Shown: positions 1-10,784, counted from the stretch's first letter. The stretch: 37,030 nt of DNA from Myroides indicus (GCF_004364575.1 NZ_SOAG01000029.1:1-37030), one strand, 5' to 3'. Program-made: numbers and translations. The notes: generated by a model not told the origin, from the sequence alone.

Positions 1-3000
1 TTAAACATACTTTTCTCGGCTTGTTTTAAATTAACCACAATATCTTGTAAGGAAGAATGGCATACCTGTATTGCCTCCGGTTGTTGCACAACTTCCGAAA
101 TAGGAGGATAAACTTCTACCAAAATAGTATCCGAAAACTCACAATTTAACTCAGTAAGTTTCATGACGACCATATATTCTCCAGCTTCACTGACTTCTAA
201 ATCTGCTGTACTAGCTCCGGAAATTAAAACACCATTTTTGTACCATTCGTATTGTTTTTCGATCAGATCTGAAATATCTGTTTGTGAGTTTATAATTTTA
301 GTTTGATTATAACACAGCGCGTTATTAGTTTCTATCAATAAATCGGAACCTAAAGTTATGCTTCCGGTATTAAAACTTCCTCCATTTAGAAATACTGCAG
401 AAGCATCATTATTATCAAAGCAATAATCTGCTACTGCTAATTTTATACGATATTTACGTCCTGGGATTACACTAGTTTTTTCAGATTTCATTGGTATAGT
501 CATTCCTGCATAATTAACAGGGGCATTTAAAGGGTTATCTGTACCATAAGCAAAATTTTTCCAAAAATATTCTGAATTAGTACTTTCACAATAAGTATTT
601 GATTTTTTTTGATCTCTTATAGTAGAGTTAATTATAGGGTCTTTCGTACCCGGCACTATTGCTATATTTTCACTCTTTTCTGCTTTTAAATCTTTTAGCC
701 ATATAGTAAAGATCGCTCCTACAGGATTACATACATCATTACAATATAAACTAAAAGTATCGGAAGCGAATAGATATTCAAATTGTAGTGAATCTTTAAT
801 AGGAATAAAATCAAATTCTAAAACAGCTTCTGCTTTTGACGATAAAGATCCCACTCCTCCTACATTATCTGTAAGTATATTTAAATCAGTATCTCCATTC
901 GAAAAAGGGATCCTCTCCTTATCTATATTTTTTTGGTAAGGTCCTGCAATATAGTTAAAATTATGTGTTGCTAAAACTATACCTTCCTCAAATGGAAAGT
1001 CCGAAATTCCGCTATTAAAATAAGCAAGACTATTTATTGAGCTTTTTCCATCCCCCGCCTGATATCTAACATTTGAGATTATATCACAATTAGATTTTAT
1101 TAATATATTTTTTAATAACTCTTCTGCTGTATGTTTCTCATTATTTAAATTTATTTCTAAGTAAGGTGAAGGTGTAATGCATATTTCCAATATAGACTCA
1201 GCTAATAAAGTATCTGAAATCTTCTCTGATGTACCTAATCGAATATAATAATTTTGTCCAGGTATTAAACCTGTAAACAACTTACCATTTTCCAAGGACG
1301 AAATTTGAAAACATTCTAAAGGAATAGCATTAATTAAATTACAAGGACTTATATATATCGCACCTTCCAAAGATAAGCTTGTATCTAATCCTTCTAATCT
1401 AAATACGTGTGATTCATATTTAGCTGTAAACTCAAGCCAAATATCATTTTTTAAATCAGAAGCACATCTGGGAATCGAACTAGAAGAAAGAGTAGCTCCC
1501 AGTAATGTTGTACTTATATATTCAGTACATTCTAATGAATCATTCACTGGAATGTTTATTGCTCCGCTACAATCGTTACTAGCGCCTACTGTTGTTCCTG
1601 TGTTAAAAGGAGTACTCCAGTCACTTTTAGAATTATCCTCTCCACATTTGACTCTTATATAAATGGTATAAACCTTACCTTCATTTAATCCTGTAATTGA
1701 TATTTTTGGCTTCCCATTTACTATTAACGTTTGAGCTGGGGTATATGTCTCGTCTTCTCCATACTCAACTACAATTACTTCCCATTCCTTATTATCTCCA
1801 TATTGATCCCATTCAACATCAAAGCTAGTCGAAGTTCTATTTGATACTGTTAAATTATGAGGTCTTGGACAAGTATTTATTTCTTCTATAATAAAGTTAT
1901 CTATACTAAGCGCATAAAGTCCCATTGTTATATCTGAAGAACGAACACCCCATTCAAGGTTTATCTTTCCGGAAATTCCGGAAATAATTAAAACTTCTTC
2001 TTGCCAACTATTTGTAGAATATATCTTTTCATCAATTAGTTTTTGCTCAATAACTTTACCTTGATTATCAATACCAGAAATAGACATTTCAACGAAAGTT
2101 TCTATTGGAAGACTAAAGAGATTATCAGGAGCTATATAATTATAGCTCAACATATAAGTGCCTCCATCTAATTGAATTAATGGAGAAATTAATTTTGACT
2201 TATTTTCCGGTACTTCACCTAAAAGAAATTCGGTCACATTCGTTAAGTATTCATTTGCATCACCTTCAAATGGACCAGATGTAGACAAAGATATATTAAG
2301 TAAATCACTCTTATGTACACCACTTACCATACCATCCCCATCACTATTTATCCAGCATATAGACGTTTCAGAATTTTTGTTGAATCCTTCCCAAAAAAAA
2401 GGTTTAACTATACCACAAAACATTTGAAAATGAAATGGTCCTTGCCAAATACTAAACTCTCCATCGCCACAATTTGTACGGACGTAAAACTCATAATCCT
2501 TATTTGATTCTAATATTTTGCCATTTTCATCTTTAGAAACAGTATTTTCTTTGTTTTTTGTAGCTGTACCACTTCCTGTAGGAGTTGGTTCTCCAACTTC
2601 CTGTACATAATATTCCCAAGCGGTGGCTCCAAATTCATCATCCCAAAAGATAGTTACCTTATTGTTCTCTTCATCTTTTACTCCCATAGTGGACGGCAGA
2701 GGTTCACGGCAACCGGTGACTTCTTCTATGAAGACATTGTCTATGTAAAGAGAAGTATCGTTTGTCTTCGAAATTACATGCCAAGCTATATTGGTATTTC
2801 CACTTATTCCGGATATAAACGTATACTCTTCTGTCCAATCCTGAGTGGGATCATATTGCTTTTTTGGAGTAACCACAGTTGTAAATTTATTCGTATAATC
2901 TATACCAGAATTAGATAATAGTACTTCAAAATCATAAGCATATAAGGAAACGGGGTGTGAGCGATAATGATATTTTAAACGATATGTCTTTCCTAACTCA

Positions 3001-5303
3001 AACTTAATTGTTGGCGAAATAAGCCAATCGTTGTGTGGTAGTAAAGAATCATTATACTGTTCTCCTGTAAATCCCATAGACCGACTACCCTCATAATGGG
3101 TAATAGTTGAAATAGAATTCCATTTATTACTAAAGAGATACATATCATTATTTTCATCTATAATAGTCCAACAATTTATGGTAACAGACTCTAAATTAAA
3201 ACCTTCCCAAAAAGGAGTATTATAAACTTTACAATCTGTTTTAAATAAATATGGACCAGACCACACGCTATACTCTCCATTTCCACAATCTGTTCGTACA
3301 TAAAATTCATATTCTGTATTAGGCTCTAAATTGTCTCCATTTACATCTTTATCTACATAAGCTTTATCACTCTTAGTTTCTGTTCCCTTTGTAGTTGGCA
3401 ATGGAGTATTTCCTTCTGATTTTTGTACAATATACTCCCAATCAGAACCAAAACTATCTTCCCAATAGATTTTTACTTTGCCTTTGTCTTCCGTATTATA
3501 CCCCAATTTATGAGGTTCAGGACAACCTGAAATTTCTTCTAAAAAAACATTATCAATAAGTAATTGCGATTCTGCTTTGTTTGTATTTATATGCCAAGCA
3601 ATATTTATATCTCCTCCAATCCCACCTATTATTAAATTTTCTTCTTTCCACTTATGATTATTTTCTTCTTTTTTTGAATCTAAAACAATAGTAAAACTTT
3701 TTATTTCTCTTCCATCACTAGATAAGAGCACTCTATAATCTACTTTGTTATGATCTATTAAACGATTGGCTACTCGGTAAAAATATTTTAAACGATAAAA
3801 TTTAGAATCATCTAATTGAAATGTAGGAGAAATCAACCAATCATCATGAGGTAATTGGTACGTATCCAATCCTTGAAAGTTCATTGCCGAATCTCCTTCA
3901 TAAGTTCTTGGATTTGGAACTCTCCCCATTACATCTTTTTCTAATAATGACCATTTATTATAAATTACAGGAACTCGCATTAAAACATCTTTATTATTAT
4001 CTATTATACGCCAACACTCCTTAGTTGTAGAAGTTGTATTAAATCCTTCCCAAAAAGGTAGGGGCTGAATGGGACAAGCAGTCTTAAAGACAATAGGACC
4101 AATCCACCGACTATATAGCCCCTTTCCACAAGATGAACGAATATAGATTTCATATTCTGTATCTGGTTGCAAAGTTGTACCTGATTGGTCTGATATAATA
4201 TCTACCTTATTGCTAGTGGTAGGTAATCCTGTTCCTATTGGAGTACCACCTCCCTCAATCTGAACATAGTATTCCCAATTGGCATTCACTGTATCATTCC
4301 ATTCTACAGTGACATCATTTGTACTTATATCTGAAATTATAATTTCTTCATCAGGGCCTATACAATTTATTTTTTCAATGGTAACAAAATCCAAAAAAAG
4401 TGTGGATGTAGTTGTTTCATTAGAAGTAATATGCCATGCGATGTTTATCTCTCCCTCTATATTTTGAATATATAATGTTTTCTTTTGATAGCTTCCAACC
4501 ATATGTATTGTATTAGGTTGCAAAACATTGGTAAAATTATTAATATTTGTGCCATTTGAAGATAAAAGAACTTCGAAACTTGTTATAGAATTATCTGTAT
4601 GATAATAATAAGATAGTTGGTAAATTTCTCTATTATCTAGTTTAAAAGATGGAGAAATAAGCCATTCATCGTGTTGTACCCCCCCTATTCCTTGAAAACG
4701 CAGACTTCTATCTCCTTGATAAAGCCATGAAGTAACTCCCCCCACTAATTTTATAGAGGTTCCATCATTATTATTATCTATGATAGACCAGCAATTAAAA
4801 GTAGCTGAAGATGAATCGAAATCTTCTTGAAAAAAAGGAACAAAAGAGCCACATATAGTTTTAAATTCAAATGGTCCTAACCAACTGCTTTGACCATCTG
4901 TCCCACAATCAGTACGTACATAAAACTCATAAGTGGTATTAGGCTGAAGGTTATTTCCGTTGCTGTCTTGAGTGATCGTAACCTCCTTTACAGTTGTAGG
5001 TGTTCCAGATCCGGTAGGGTAAGGAGCTGTAGGAAGCTGAATGATATATTCCCAAGCAGTGCCGGAGTCGTCATCCCAATAAATAGTGGCTTCATCACTT
5101 TTAAGGTTTTTCACTCCCTGATCGGAAGGAGAAGCACATGCAAATGTGGATTGTGTTTTTTGCTCTGTTTTAAAAAGCTTTTCTTCTGTTATTACATCAT
5201 TTTCTTTGAAAGAAAATTGGTCTTTGTTAATCCAGTTTGAAAAACCAAAAGTAACTGTTAACAGAAAAAAAACTAAAATGACATAGATAGTTTTTTTGTT
5301 CAT
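1..5303 (-). CDS. Giant modular secreted protein (FN3 / choice-of-anchor J / choice-of-anchor L), C-terminus off window
   Basis: The frame is open from an ATG at 5303 to the left edge (about 1767 visible residues), so the gene is partial. Residues 1-23 are a signal peptide (MNKKTIYVILVFFLLTVTFG). Four tandem pairs follow, at roughly 53-305, 308-590, 590-860 and 865-1140. Each has a fibronectin-III-like module (pattern Y-x-FYVRT-x-CG...W-x-GP) and a choice-of-anchor J / cleaved-adhesin-like module (PFWEGFN...CW-x-IID...DWLISP...NIAWH). A fifth FN3 module (about 1144-1235), a beta-sandwich segment (NDIWLEFTA, about 1243-1375), a choice-of-anchor L domain (about 1381-1660) and an Ig-like stretch come next. 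Choice-of-anchor L proteins in Bacteroidota normally end in a type IX secretion type B sorting domain, which would lie outside the window. A cell-surface or secreted adhesin or enzyme-carrier role is inferred. No catalytic motif is visible. Confidence 0.85.
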   Translation of the reverse strand, partial: MNKKTIYVILVFFLLTVTFGFSNWINKDQFSFKENDVITEEKLFKTEQKTQSTFACASPSDQGVKNLKSDEATIYWDDDSGTAWEYIIQLPTAPYPTGSGTPTTVKEVTITQDSNGNNLQPNTTYEFYVRTDCGTDGQSSWLGPFEFKTICGSFVPFFQEDFDSSSATFNCWSIIDNNNDGTSIKLVGGVTSWLYQGDRSLRFQGIGGVQHDEWLISPSFKLDNREIYQLSYYYHTDNSITSFEVLLSSNGTNINNFTNVLQPNTIHMVGSYQKKTLYIQNIEGEINIAWHITSNETTTSTLFLDFVTIEKINCIGPDEEIIISDISTNDVTVEWNDTVNANWEYYVQIEGGGTPIGTGLPTTSNKVDIISDQSGTTLQPDTEYEIYIRSSCGKGLYSRWIGPIVFKTACPIQPLPFWEGFNTTSTTKECWRIIDNNKDVLMRVPVIYNKWSLLEKDVMGRVPNPRTYEGDSAMNFQGLDTYQLPHDDWLISPTFQLDDSKFYRLKYFYRVANRLIDHNKVDYRVLLSSDGREIKSFTIVLDSKKEENNHKWKEENLIIGGIGGDINIAWHINTNKAESQLLIDNVFLEEISGCPEPHKLGYNTEDKGKVKIYWEDSFGSDWEYIVQKSEGNTPLPTTKGTETKSDKAYVDKDVNGDNLEPNTEYEFYVRTDCGNGEYSVWSGPYLFKTDCKVYNTPFWEGFNLESVTINCWTIIDENNDMYLFSNKWNSISTITHYEGSRSMGFTGEQYNDSLLPHNDWLISPTIKFELGKTYRLKYHYRSHPVSLYAYDFEVLLSNSGIDYTNKFTTVVTPKKQYDPTQDWTEEYTFISGISGNTNIAWHVISKTNDTSLYIDNVFIEEVTGCREPLPSTMGVKDEENNKVTIFWDDEFGATAWEYYVQEVGEPTPTGSGTATKNKENTVSKDENGKILESNKDYEFYVRTNCGDGEFSIWQGPFHFQMFCGIVKPFFWEGFNKNSETSICWINSDGDGMVSGVHKSDLLNISLSTSGPFEGDANEYLTNVTEFLLGEVPENKSKLISPLIQLDGGTYMLSYNYIAPDNLFSLPIETFVEMSISGIDNQGKVIEQKLIDEKIYSTNSWQEEVLIISGISGKINLEWGVRSSDITMGLYALSIDNFIIEEINTCPRPHNLTVSNRTSTSFDVEWDQYGDNKEWEVIVVEYGEDETYTPAQTLIVNGKPKISITGLNEGKVYTIYIRVKCGEDNSKSDWSTPFNTGTTVGASNDCSGAINIPVNDSLECTEYISTTLLGATLSSSSIPRCASDLKNDIWLEFTAKYESHVFRLEGLDTSLSLEGAIYISPCNLINAIPLECFQISSLENGKLFTGLIPGQNYYIRLGTSEKISDTLLAESILEICITPSPYLEINLNNEKHTAEELLKNILIKSNCDIISNVRYQAGDGKSSINSLAYFNSGISDFPFEEGIVLATHNFNYIAGPYQKNIDKERIPFSNGDTDLNILTDNVGGVGSLSSKAEAVLEFDFIPIKDSLQFEYLFASDTFSLYCNDVCNPVGAIFTIWLKDLKAEKSENIAIVPGTKDPIINSTIRDQKKSNTYCESTNSEYFWKNFAYGTDNPLNAPVNYAGMTIPMKSEKTSVIPGRKYRIKLAVADYCFDNNDASAVFLNGGSFNTGSITLGSDLLIETNNALCYNQTKIINSQTDISDLIEKQYEWYKNGVLISGASTADLEVSEAGEYMVVMKLTELNCEFSDTILVEVYPPISEVVQQPEAIQVCHSSLQDIVVNLKQAEKSMF

Positions 5304-5628
5304 AATGTATAATTTTAATTGGTAGGGGATTTTATTTATAAACCTTACCGACTAAATAATACATAAAACAAGAGGAAACCTAATTTTAACAGTAAACTAA
5401 TAGTAAACAATTTAAAAATTTAACAATTGATAATTATTTAAAAATCAATGCATTACATTTAAATAAAAAAACATCTTATAATTTTAATGAAAAATGCCTC
5501 AAAAATAAACGCGTATTTGCTTAGTATGTTCCAGTAATTTATTTTTTTCATAGTTTGCATATTGTATAAATATTATATCTCTAATTTTAAATTTTTAATG
5601 CTAAAAACTTCATAAAGAAATAGCTTAA
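5304..5628. other. AT-rich intergenic region upstream of the giant surface gene
   Basis: No ORF is visible in this 325-base gap. On the minus strand, 5507-5500 reads TATTTTTG, a match to the Bacteroidota -7 box TAnnTTTG. It would give the giant gene a leader of about 190 nt. No convincing -33 TTTG sits at the right spacing, so the promoter is only a candidate. Confidence 0.3.
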
Positions 5629-7386
5629 TTACCATGATTTAATAAAACATTCTAAGCTCTTATCTCTTTCTAAATTTAATTTTTTTCTAATTCGACTTCT
5701 AATTGTGATTAAACTTCGATGTCCGATATTTAATAAAGTTGCTATTTCACTATTATCCATATTAATTTTAATATAAGCACAAATACGCATTTCTGTTTTG
5801 GTGAGTGCGGGAGCTTCCTTAGAAATGGTTTCAAAAAAAGTAGGATGTATTTTTTCAAAAACTTCTTTAAATTGTTCCCAATCCTGTTCCTGATTATCTA
5901 ATTTATCAAGCTGAAGCCATAATTCTTTAGCCATTATTTCTATATTCTCATATTCAGTACTCTTTTCTAAAATATGTCTTACCTCTTTAAAAAACTGATT
6001 TTTAGCTAATAACTGAATATTTATTCCATTTAATTCCCTTGCTTTGGCTGCTAACTCTTCTTTAAATTCTTTTTCTCTTAGTTCTTTCAATTCTTTTTCG
6101 AATTCTATTTTTGTCAATAAATTATTATTTTCCAACTTTATGATTCGTGAAGATTTTACTTTATTAAAATAGAGTAATCCTATAACGCTTATAATGAAAA
6201 TAGTCAATATAGTATAGATAATAAACCTGTTTTTATAGTTTTGTTTATTTATTTCAGATTCTTTCTTTAATAACTGATTTTCAAAGTGTTGTTGTTGAAG
6301 TTCATTTTTCCATTGCAATTCTTCCATCTTTGATCTCACCTCAAATCCTTTAATGCTATCAGATAATTGATAGTAGCGCTCCATATACTTATAAGCTTTT
6401 TTATATTCATTTTTCTGAATCCATAAAATTGCCAAATTTTTAAAGCTATCCAAATCTATCATCTCCTCTTTTCCCTCTTTTATTCCTTTTTCATAAAATT
6501 GAATCGCCTTATCATAATCATACCTTTCATATATTTGTCCATAGTGCAAAAGTATGTGCTTTTCCAACAAAGTATCTTTAGATTTCAATGCCATTTCATA
6601 TGCCCGATCAGTATAAAATAATGATAGTTTACTATTCCGATCATTGTGTTCTGTATCTCCTAGAAAAAGAAGGGTATGTATAATTTTTGTTGTGTCTGCT
6701 AAATTTTCAAAAACAGACAAAGCCTTTAATAAGTCTTTTCTTGCCAAATCATATTTGTTTGTTTTAAGCAATACTCTGCTTTTATTTGTTAGACTTATAG
6801 CTTCACCTAACGTATCTTTAATTTGTTTAAAATATTTTTCTGCCTTATTATAATAAACAGAAGCTTTATGATATTCATTAACACTAAAGTAAACACTTCC
6901 AAGCATATTATTAACATGCCCCAAACCATTAAGATGCTCTTTATTAAAAAATATTTTATCTGCATTTAAATAATATTCTAAACTTATAACATACTTATTT
7001 CCAGAATTATATAAATTTCCAATTTTATAATCTATCTTACCCATAAGTATACTATCATTAATTTTTTGTGCATATACCCTTGCCTTATTTAAATAAAACA
7101 AAGCACTGCCTTGTTTAATTTCAGCTTTGTAATTATATACATAAGCAAGCCAAAGAGTATCTTGTTTCTCTAAAACAGTTTTATAAAAAACTTCTATCTT
7201 CTCTCTTGCCTTATCCTTATCATAAGCTAATAAAGAATCTATACTTTTAATATATTCTTTATATACAGATTCATTATGAGCTATAATCGGTTTTTTCTTA
7301 TTTTTATAAATTATAATTCCCATTAATAACCCCAACAATAAGAAAAATATAAAAATTATACGTGTTTTCCTTTTTTTATTCATCAT
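5629..7386 (-). CDS. Membrane-anchored TPR protein with C-terminal LuxR-like HTH
   Basis: About 585 residues from ATG 7386. The frame extends to a GTG at 7404, but the adjacent ATG codons at 7386/7383, directly before a basic NKKRK segment, are better starts. It has an N-terminal membrane segment (about residues 8-27), tetratricopeptide-like helical repeats (about 40-345), and a second membrane segment (about 388-407, FIIYTILTIFIISVIGLLYF). A charged coiled coil (about 415-480) and a C-terminal helix-turn-helix follow (LTKTEMRICAYIKINMDNSE then IATLLNIGHRS). This architecture is common in Bacteroidota and is thought to couple sensing at the membrane to DNA binding. It lies immediately downstream of the giant surface gene on the same strand; regulating that gene is a guess from position. 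The two are separated by 325 bases, so they are probably not one transcript. Confidence 0.8.
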   Translation of the reverse strand: MMNKKRKTRIIFIFFLLLGLLMGIIIYKNKKKPIIAHNESVYKEYIKSIDSLLAYDKDKAREKIEVFYKTVLEKQDTLWLAYVYNYKAEIKQGSALFYLNKARVYAQKINDSILMGKIDYKIGNLYNSGNKYVISLEYYLNADKIFFNKEHLNGLGHVNNMLGSVYFSVNEYHKASVYYNKAEKYFKQIKDTLGEAISLTNKSRVLLKTNKYDLARKDLLKALSVFENLADTTKIIHTLLFLGDTEHNDRNSKLSLFYTDRAYEMALKSKDTLLEKHILLHYGQIYERYDYDKAIQFYEKGIKEGKEEMIDLDSFKNLAILWIQKNEYKKAYKYMERYYQLSDSIKGFEVRSKMEELQWKNELQQQHFENQLLKKESEINKQNYKNRFIIYTILTIFIISVIGLLYFNKVKSSRIIKLENNNLLTKIEFEKELKELREKEFKEELAAKARELNGINIQLLAKNQFFKEVRHILEKSTEYENIEIMAKELWLQLDKLDNQEQDWEQFKEVFEKIHPTFFETISKEAPALTKTEMRICAYIKINMDNSEIATLLNIGHRSLITIRSRIRKKLNLERDKSLECFIKSW

Positions 7387-7616
7387 TGCTTTTTTACTTT
7401 GCACAACAAATTTTGTAAAATGATAGTAAGCACATCTTAAAAGTCTATTTAAATTTTTTTTAAGACATCTAAAATCAAATATTTACCCTACTGAAAATAA
7501 CTAAAATTTTCATAAAGTATTCTTTACAATTGCTAATATATAGAATCTAGGTTAATAACCTATAAAACTTAATTATTAAGTAATAGACTATCTCTTCATC
7601 TTATACAGAATTTTAC

Positions 7617-7624
7617 TAATTTTG
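7617..7624 (+). promoter_or_regulatory. Candidate -7 box (TAATTTTG) before DUF4271 gene
   Basis: TAATTTTG matches the Bacteroidota -7 consensus TAnnTTTG and ends 8 bases before the ATG at 7633. Use of this box would give a very short leader. No clear -33 TTTG is seen. Confidence 0.3.
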
Positions 7625-7632
7625 TATTCAAT

Positions 7633-8307
7633 ATGGAAAATCTAATTTTAACAGAGCGTTTTATTGCAAATACCGATTGGGCTACAACGCTATTTTTTAT
7701 AGGATTTTCCATCATTGCAATCAATAAAACTGTATTTGGAATTCGTTTTTCTGAATTTAGCCGATTGGCACTTTCTGATAAATATCTCAAAATATATAAA
7801 GACAATACCAACCTTCAGAATAGCTTTACATTTTCTTTTTTTATTGTTCAATTAATTTCCGGAGCCTTTTTTATACAGATATGTTTAAACGGGTTTGGCT
7901 TTATAAATCACTATACACTAAATTCATTTATACAGATACTAAATTTTATTACAGTATTTGTATTGGCTAAGTATTATATTGATAAAATAATTGCGGTTAC
8001 TTTCAATATAGAAGAATTTGCAGATGCTTTTAACCTACAAAAAGCAACCTATAGAAATTATCTAGGCATGTTTCTTTTAGGCATTGATGTTCTCTTATTT
8101 TACAACCATATCGATAACAAAATTGTATTGGGATTAACAGGTTTTACATTAATCGCAATAAATATTTTATTATACATCATTTTTATAAAAAACAACCAAA
8201 AATCGATATTAAATAAGTTGTTCTATTTTATTTTGTATCTTTGCACCCTTGAAATAGCTCCTTATTTTCTATTGTATTTTGGACTTAAAAAATTTGGGGC
8301 ATTATAA
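7633..8307 (+). CDS. DUF4271 integral membrane protein
   Basis: 224 residues with about five to six hydrophobic segments (for example around residues 18-35, 68-85, 103-120, 145-160 and 165-188). It matches my memory of the DUF4271 family, which in Bacteroidota usually lies directly upstream of uroporphyrinogen-III synthase, as it does here. The biochemical function is unknown. It starts at ATG 7633. The 3' end contains the likely promoter of the next gene, and the next gene's ATG lies 10 bases after this stop. Confidence 0.8.
   Translation: MENLILTERFIANTDWATTLFFIGFSIIAINKTVFGIRFSEFSRLALSDKYLKIYKDNTNLQNSFTFSFFIVQLISGAFFIQICLNGFGFINHYTLNSFIQILNFITVFVLAKYYIDKIIAVTFNIEEFADAFNLQKATYRNYLGMFLLGIDVLLFYNHIDNKIVLGLTGFTLIAINILLYIIFIKNNQKSILNKLFYFILYLCTLEIAPYFLLYFGLKKFGAL
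8236..8243 (+). promoter_or_regulatory. Candidate internal promoter -7 box (TATCTTTG) for hemD
   Basis: TATCTTTG followed by GCA is a perfect TAnnTTTG box. It lies inside the end of the DUF4271 gene, about 75 bases before the hemD ATG. A TTG at 8218-8220 is upstream but closer than the usual 19-21 base spacing. Confidence 0.45.
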
Positions 8308-8317
8308 GAATACAACT

Positions 8318-9061
8318 ATGAAAGTGAAAACAATTTTGGTTTCTCAGCCAGAGCCTAAAGTAGAAAACTCTCCTTATTTTGAATTAGAACAAAAGTACAA
8401 GGTTAAGATTGACTTTAGACCCTTTATCCATGTAGAAGACGTTGCTGCTAAAGAGATAAGACACCAAAAAATAGACTTAAACAACTTTACGGCAATTATT
8501 TTAACCAGTAAAAATTCAGTCGATCACTTCTTTCGGGTAGCAGATGAAATGCGCTACAAGGTACCCGAAACACTAAAGTATTTCTGTCAATCGGAAGCAG
8601 TTGCTTATTACCTGCAAAAATATGTAGTATACCGAAAAAGAAAGATTTATGTAGGGCAAAAAGAGTTTGCAGATCTAACTCCGCTTATCAAAAAATACAA
8701 AGATGAAAAATTTTTGCTCCCTGCTTCTGATCAATTAAACAGCGATATTCCGACTACTTTAGATGGGTTAAAAGTAAATTGGGTTTCAGGTACTTTTTAC
8801 AGAACCGTCATGAGTGATTTATCTGACTTAGCAGATGTAAAATACGATGTACTAGCTTTTTTCAGTCCGACAGGGATTAAATCTCTATTTAAAAATTTCC
8901 CTGATTTTAGCCAAGATAATACAAGAATAGCTGTTTTTGGAGTTACAACACAAAAAGAAGCATTAGACAATAACTTGCGTGTGGATATTATGGCTCCTTC
9001 ACCTGAAGCCCCTTCCATGACAATGGCTTTGGAAAAATATATTCAGAAAGTAAATAAATAA
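8318..9061 (+). CDS. hemD: Uroporphyrinogen-III synthase
   Basis: 247 residues from ATG 8318. An in-frame TTG at 8279 overlaps the previous gene and is less likely. The enzyme cyclises hydroxymethylbilane to uroporphyrinogen III in cytosolic tetrapyrrole (haem, sirohaem) synthesis. The sequence has the two-lobed HemD pattern of this phylum: an N-terminal lobe with VSQPEPKVENSPYFEL and a TAIILTSKNSVDHFF block (about residues 51-65), a central lobe with FLLPASDQL, and a C-terminal DVLAFFSPTGIKSLF block (about 177-191) followed by IAVFGVTTQKEA. The family is poorly conserved in sequence, but these blocks and the DUF4271 neighbour make the call firm. A strong terminator follows. Confidence 0.9.
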   Translation: MKVKTILVSQPEPKVENSPYFELEQKYKVKIDFRPFIHVEDVAAKEIRHQKIDLNNFTAIILTSKNSVDHFFRVADEMRYKVPETLKYFCQSEAVAYYLQKYVVYRKRKIYVGQKEFADLTPLIKKYKDEKFLLPASDQLNSDIPTTLDGLKVNWVSGTFYRTVMSDLSDLADVKYDVLAFFSPTGIKSLFKNFPDFSQDNTRIAVFGVTTQKEALDNNLRVDIMAPSPEAPSMTMALEKYIQKVNK

Positions 9062-9085
9062 CAAATATTTAAAGGCTAAAAAAAA

Positions 9086-9111
9086 GCCGCTGAATTTTTA
9101 AATTCAGCGGC
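9086..9111. terminator. Bidirectional intrinsic terminator between hemD and pckA
   Basis: A perfect 12-bp stem (GCCGCTGAATTT with AAATTCAGCGGC) has a TT loop. A-run and T-run flanks at 9078-9085 and 9112-9118 serve the two convergent genes. Confidence 0.88.
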
Positions 9112-9136
9112 TTTTTTTCTATTATAAGAGAACTAA

Positions 9137-10756
9137 TTACAATTGAGGTCCGGCAGCAACAAGTGCTTTTCCTTCTTCATTGTCAGTATATAATTTAAAG
9201 TTTTCTACAAATAATTTTGCCAAGTCCTTCGCTTTAGCTTCCCATTGACTGGCTTCAGCATACGTATTTCTTGGATCTAAAATAAGAGTATCAACTCCTT
9301 CCAAGGCTGTCGGAACAGCTAAGTTATAAACAGGAACTGTAACCGTATCTGCTTTTTCGATAGATCCATCCAAAATACGGTCAATAATAGCTCTGGTATC
9401 TTTAATAGAAATCCTTTTGCCTGTCCCGTTCCACCCCGTATTTACCATATAAGCCGTAGCGTTGTGCTCTTCCATTTTCTTTACAAGTTCTTCTCCGTAT
9501 TTAGTCGGATGAAGTGATAAGAAAGCTTTTCCGAAACATGCTGAAAAAGTAGGTTCCGGCTGAGTTACTCCGCGCTCTGTACCAGCAAGTTTTGCTGTAA
9601 ATCCGGATAAAAAATAATATTTTGTTTGCTCAGGAGTCAATTTTGAAACCGGAGGCATTACTCCAAAAGCGTCTGCTGTTAAAAAGATAACTTTTGTTGC
9701 GTGACCTGCCTTAGAAATTGGTTTTACTATATTTTCAATATGGTCAATCGGATATGAAACACGTGTATTTTGCGTAACAGATCCGTCGCTAAAATCAATT
9801 TTTCCATCTGCATCTACTGTTACATTTTCCAACAAAGCATCTCTTCGGATAGCATTGTAGATATCAGGCTCATTTTCTTTGCTCAAATTAATAGTTTTAG
9901 CATAGCAGCCACCTTCAAAGTTAAACACGCCATCATTATCCCATCCGTGTTCATCGTCTCCGATTAATTCGCGCTTAGGATCTGTGGACAATGTAGTTTT
10001 TCCTGTTCCCGATAAACCGAAGAAAACAGCTACATCTCCGTTTTTTCCTTTATTGGCAGAACAATGCATCGAAGCCATGCCATTTAAAGGCAAATAGTAG
10101 TTCATCATGGCAAACATACCCTTCTTCATTTCACCGCCATACCACGTTCCGCCAATAATCTGTATTTTTTCCGTTAGATTAAAAGCAATATATACTTCCG
10201 AATTTAATCCATGGGCTTTGTAATCTTTAAATGTCGTTTTTGATCCATTGATTACGACAAAGTCAGGCTCGCCAAAATTCGCCAATTCTTCTGCTGTAGG
10301 ACGGATAAACATATTCTTAACAAAATGTGCCTGCCATGCTACTTCCATAATAAATCTTACTTTTAAGCGAGAATTTTCATTTGCTCCGCAAAAAGCATCA
10401 ACCACATATAGTTTTTTACCTGAAAGTTCTTTAACCGTGTTTTCTTTCAGTGCATTCCATGTTGTCTGGTTAATAGGTTTGTTATCGTTAGGAGAGTCTG
10501 AACTATTCCACCAAATTGTATTTTCGGTCACAGCGTCTTTTACAATGTACTTATCTTTTGGCGAACGTCCGGTAAATTCTCCGGTCATCACATTTACTGC
10601 TCCCAATTCCGTAATTGTTCCCCTTTCGTAACCTTGTAATTCGGGGTTGATTTCATCTTTGTATAAAAGGTCGTAAGACGGGTTATAAACCACTTCTACA
10701 ACATCTTTAATACCGTATTTTTCAAGTGAAATTGATTCAGAAATATCCATATTCAT
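9137..10756 (-). CDS. pckA: Phosphoenolpyruvate carboxykinase (ATP)
   Basis: 539 residues, the usual length for the ATP-dependent family. It converts oxaloacetate and ATP to phosphoenolpyruvate, CO2 and ADP, the first committed step of gluconeogenesis, in the cytosol. Visible motifs are the substrate-binding TGRSPKDK (R64), WYGGEMKKG (about 205-213), the kinase-1 P-loop GLSGTGKTT (247-255), the metal/kinase-2 block LIGDDEHGW (264-272), RVSYPI and [10 protein letters not shown]. It starts at ATG 10756; a second in-frame ATG lies two codons in. The gene is monocistronic, with its own promoter box and the shared terminator. Confidence 0.97.
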   Translation of the reverse strand: MNMDISESISLEKYGIKDVVEVVYNPSYDLLYKDEINPELQGYERGTITELGAVNVMTGEFTGRSPKDKYIVKDAVTENTIWWNSSDSPNDNKPINQTTWNALKENTVKELSGKKLYVVDAFCGANENSRLKVRFIMEVAWQAHFVKNMFIRPTAEELANFGEPDFVVINGSKTTFKDYKAHGLNSEVYIAFNLTEKIQIIGGTWYGGEMKKGMFAMMNYYLPLNGMASMHCSANKGKNGDVAVFFGLSGTGKTTLSTDPKRELIGDDEHGWDNDGVFNFEGGCYAKTINLSKENEPDIYNAIRRDALLENVTVDADGKIDFSDGSVTQNTRVSYPIDHIENIVKPISKAGHATKVIFLTADAFGVMPPVSKLTPEQTKYYFLSGFTAKLAGTERGVTQPEPTFSACFGKAFLSLHPTKYGEELVKKMEEHNATAYMVNTGWNGTGKRISIKDTRAIIDRILDGSIEKADTVTVPVYNLAVPTALEGVDTLILDPRNTYAEASQWEAKAKDLAKLFVENFKLYTDNEEGKALVAAGPQL

Positions 10757-10784
10757 GATGTTATGTTGTGTAATAATTTATTTG

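Noticed and set aside
7596..7811. Minus-strand ORF of 71 codons overlapping the DUF4271 start.
   Set aside because: It is antisense to a well-supported membrane protein gene and has no recognisable features.
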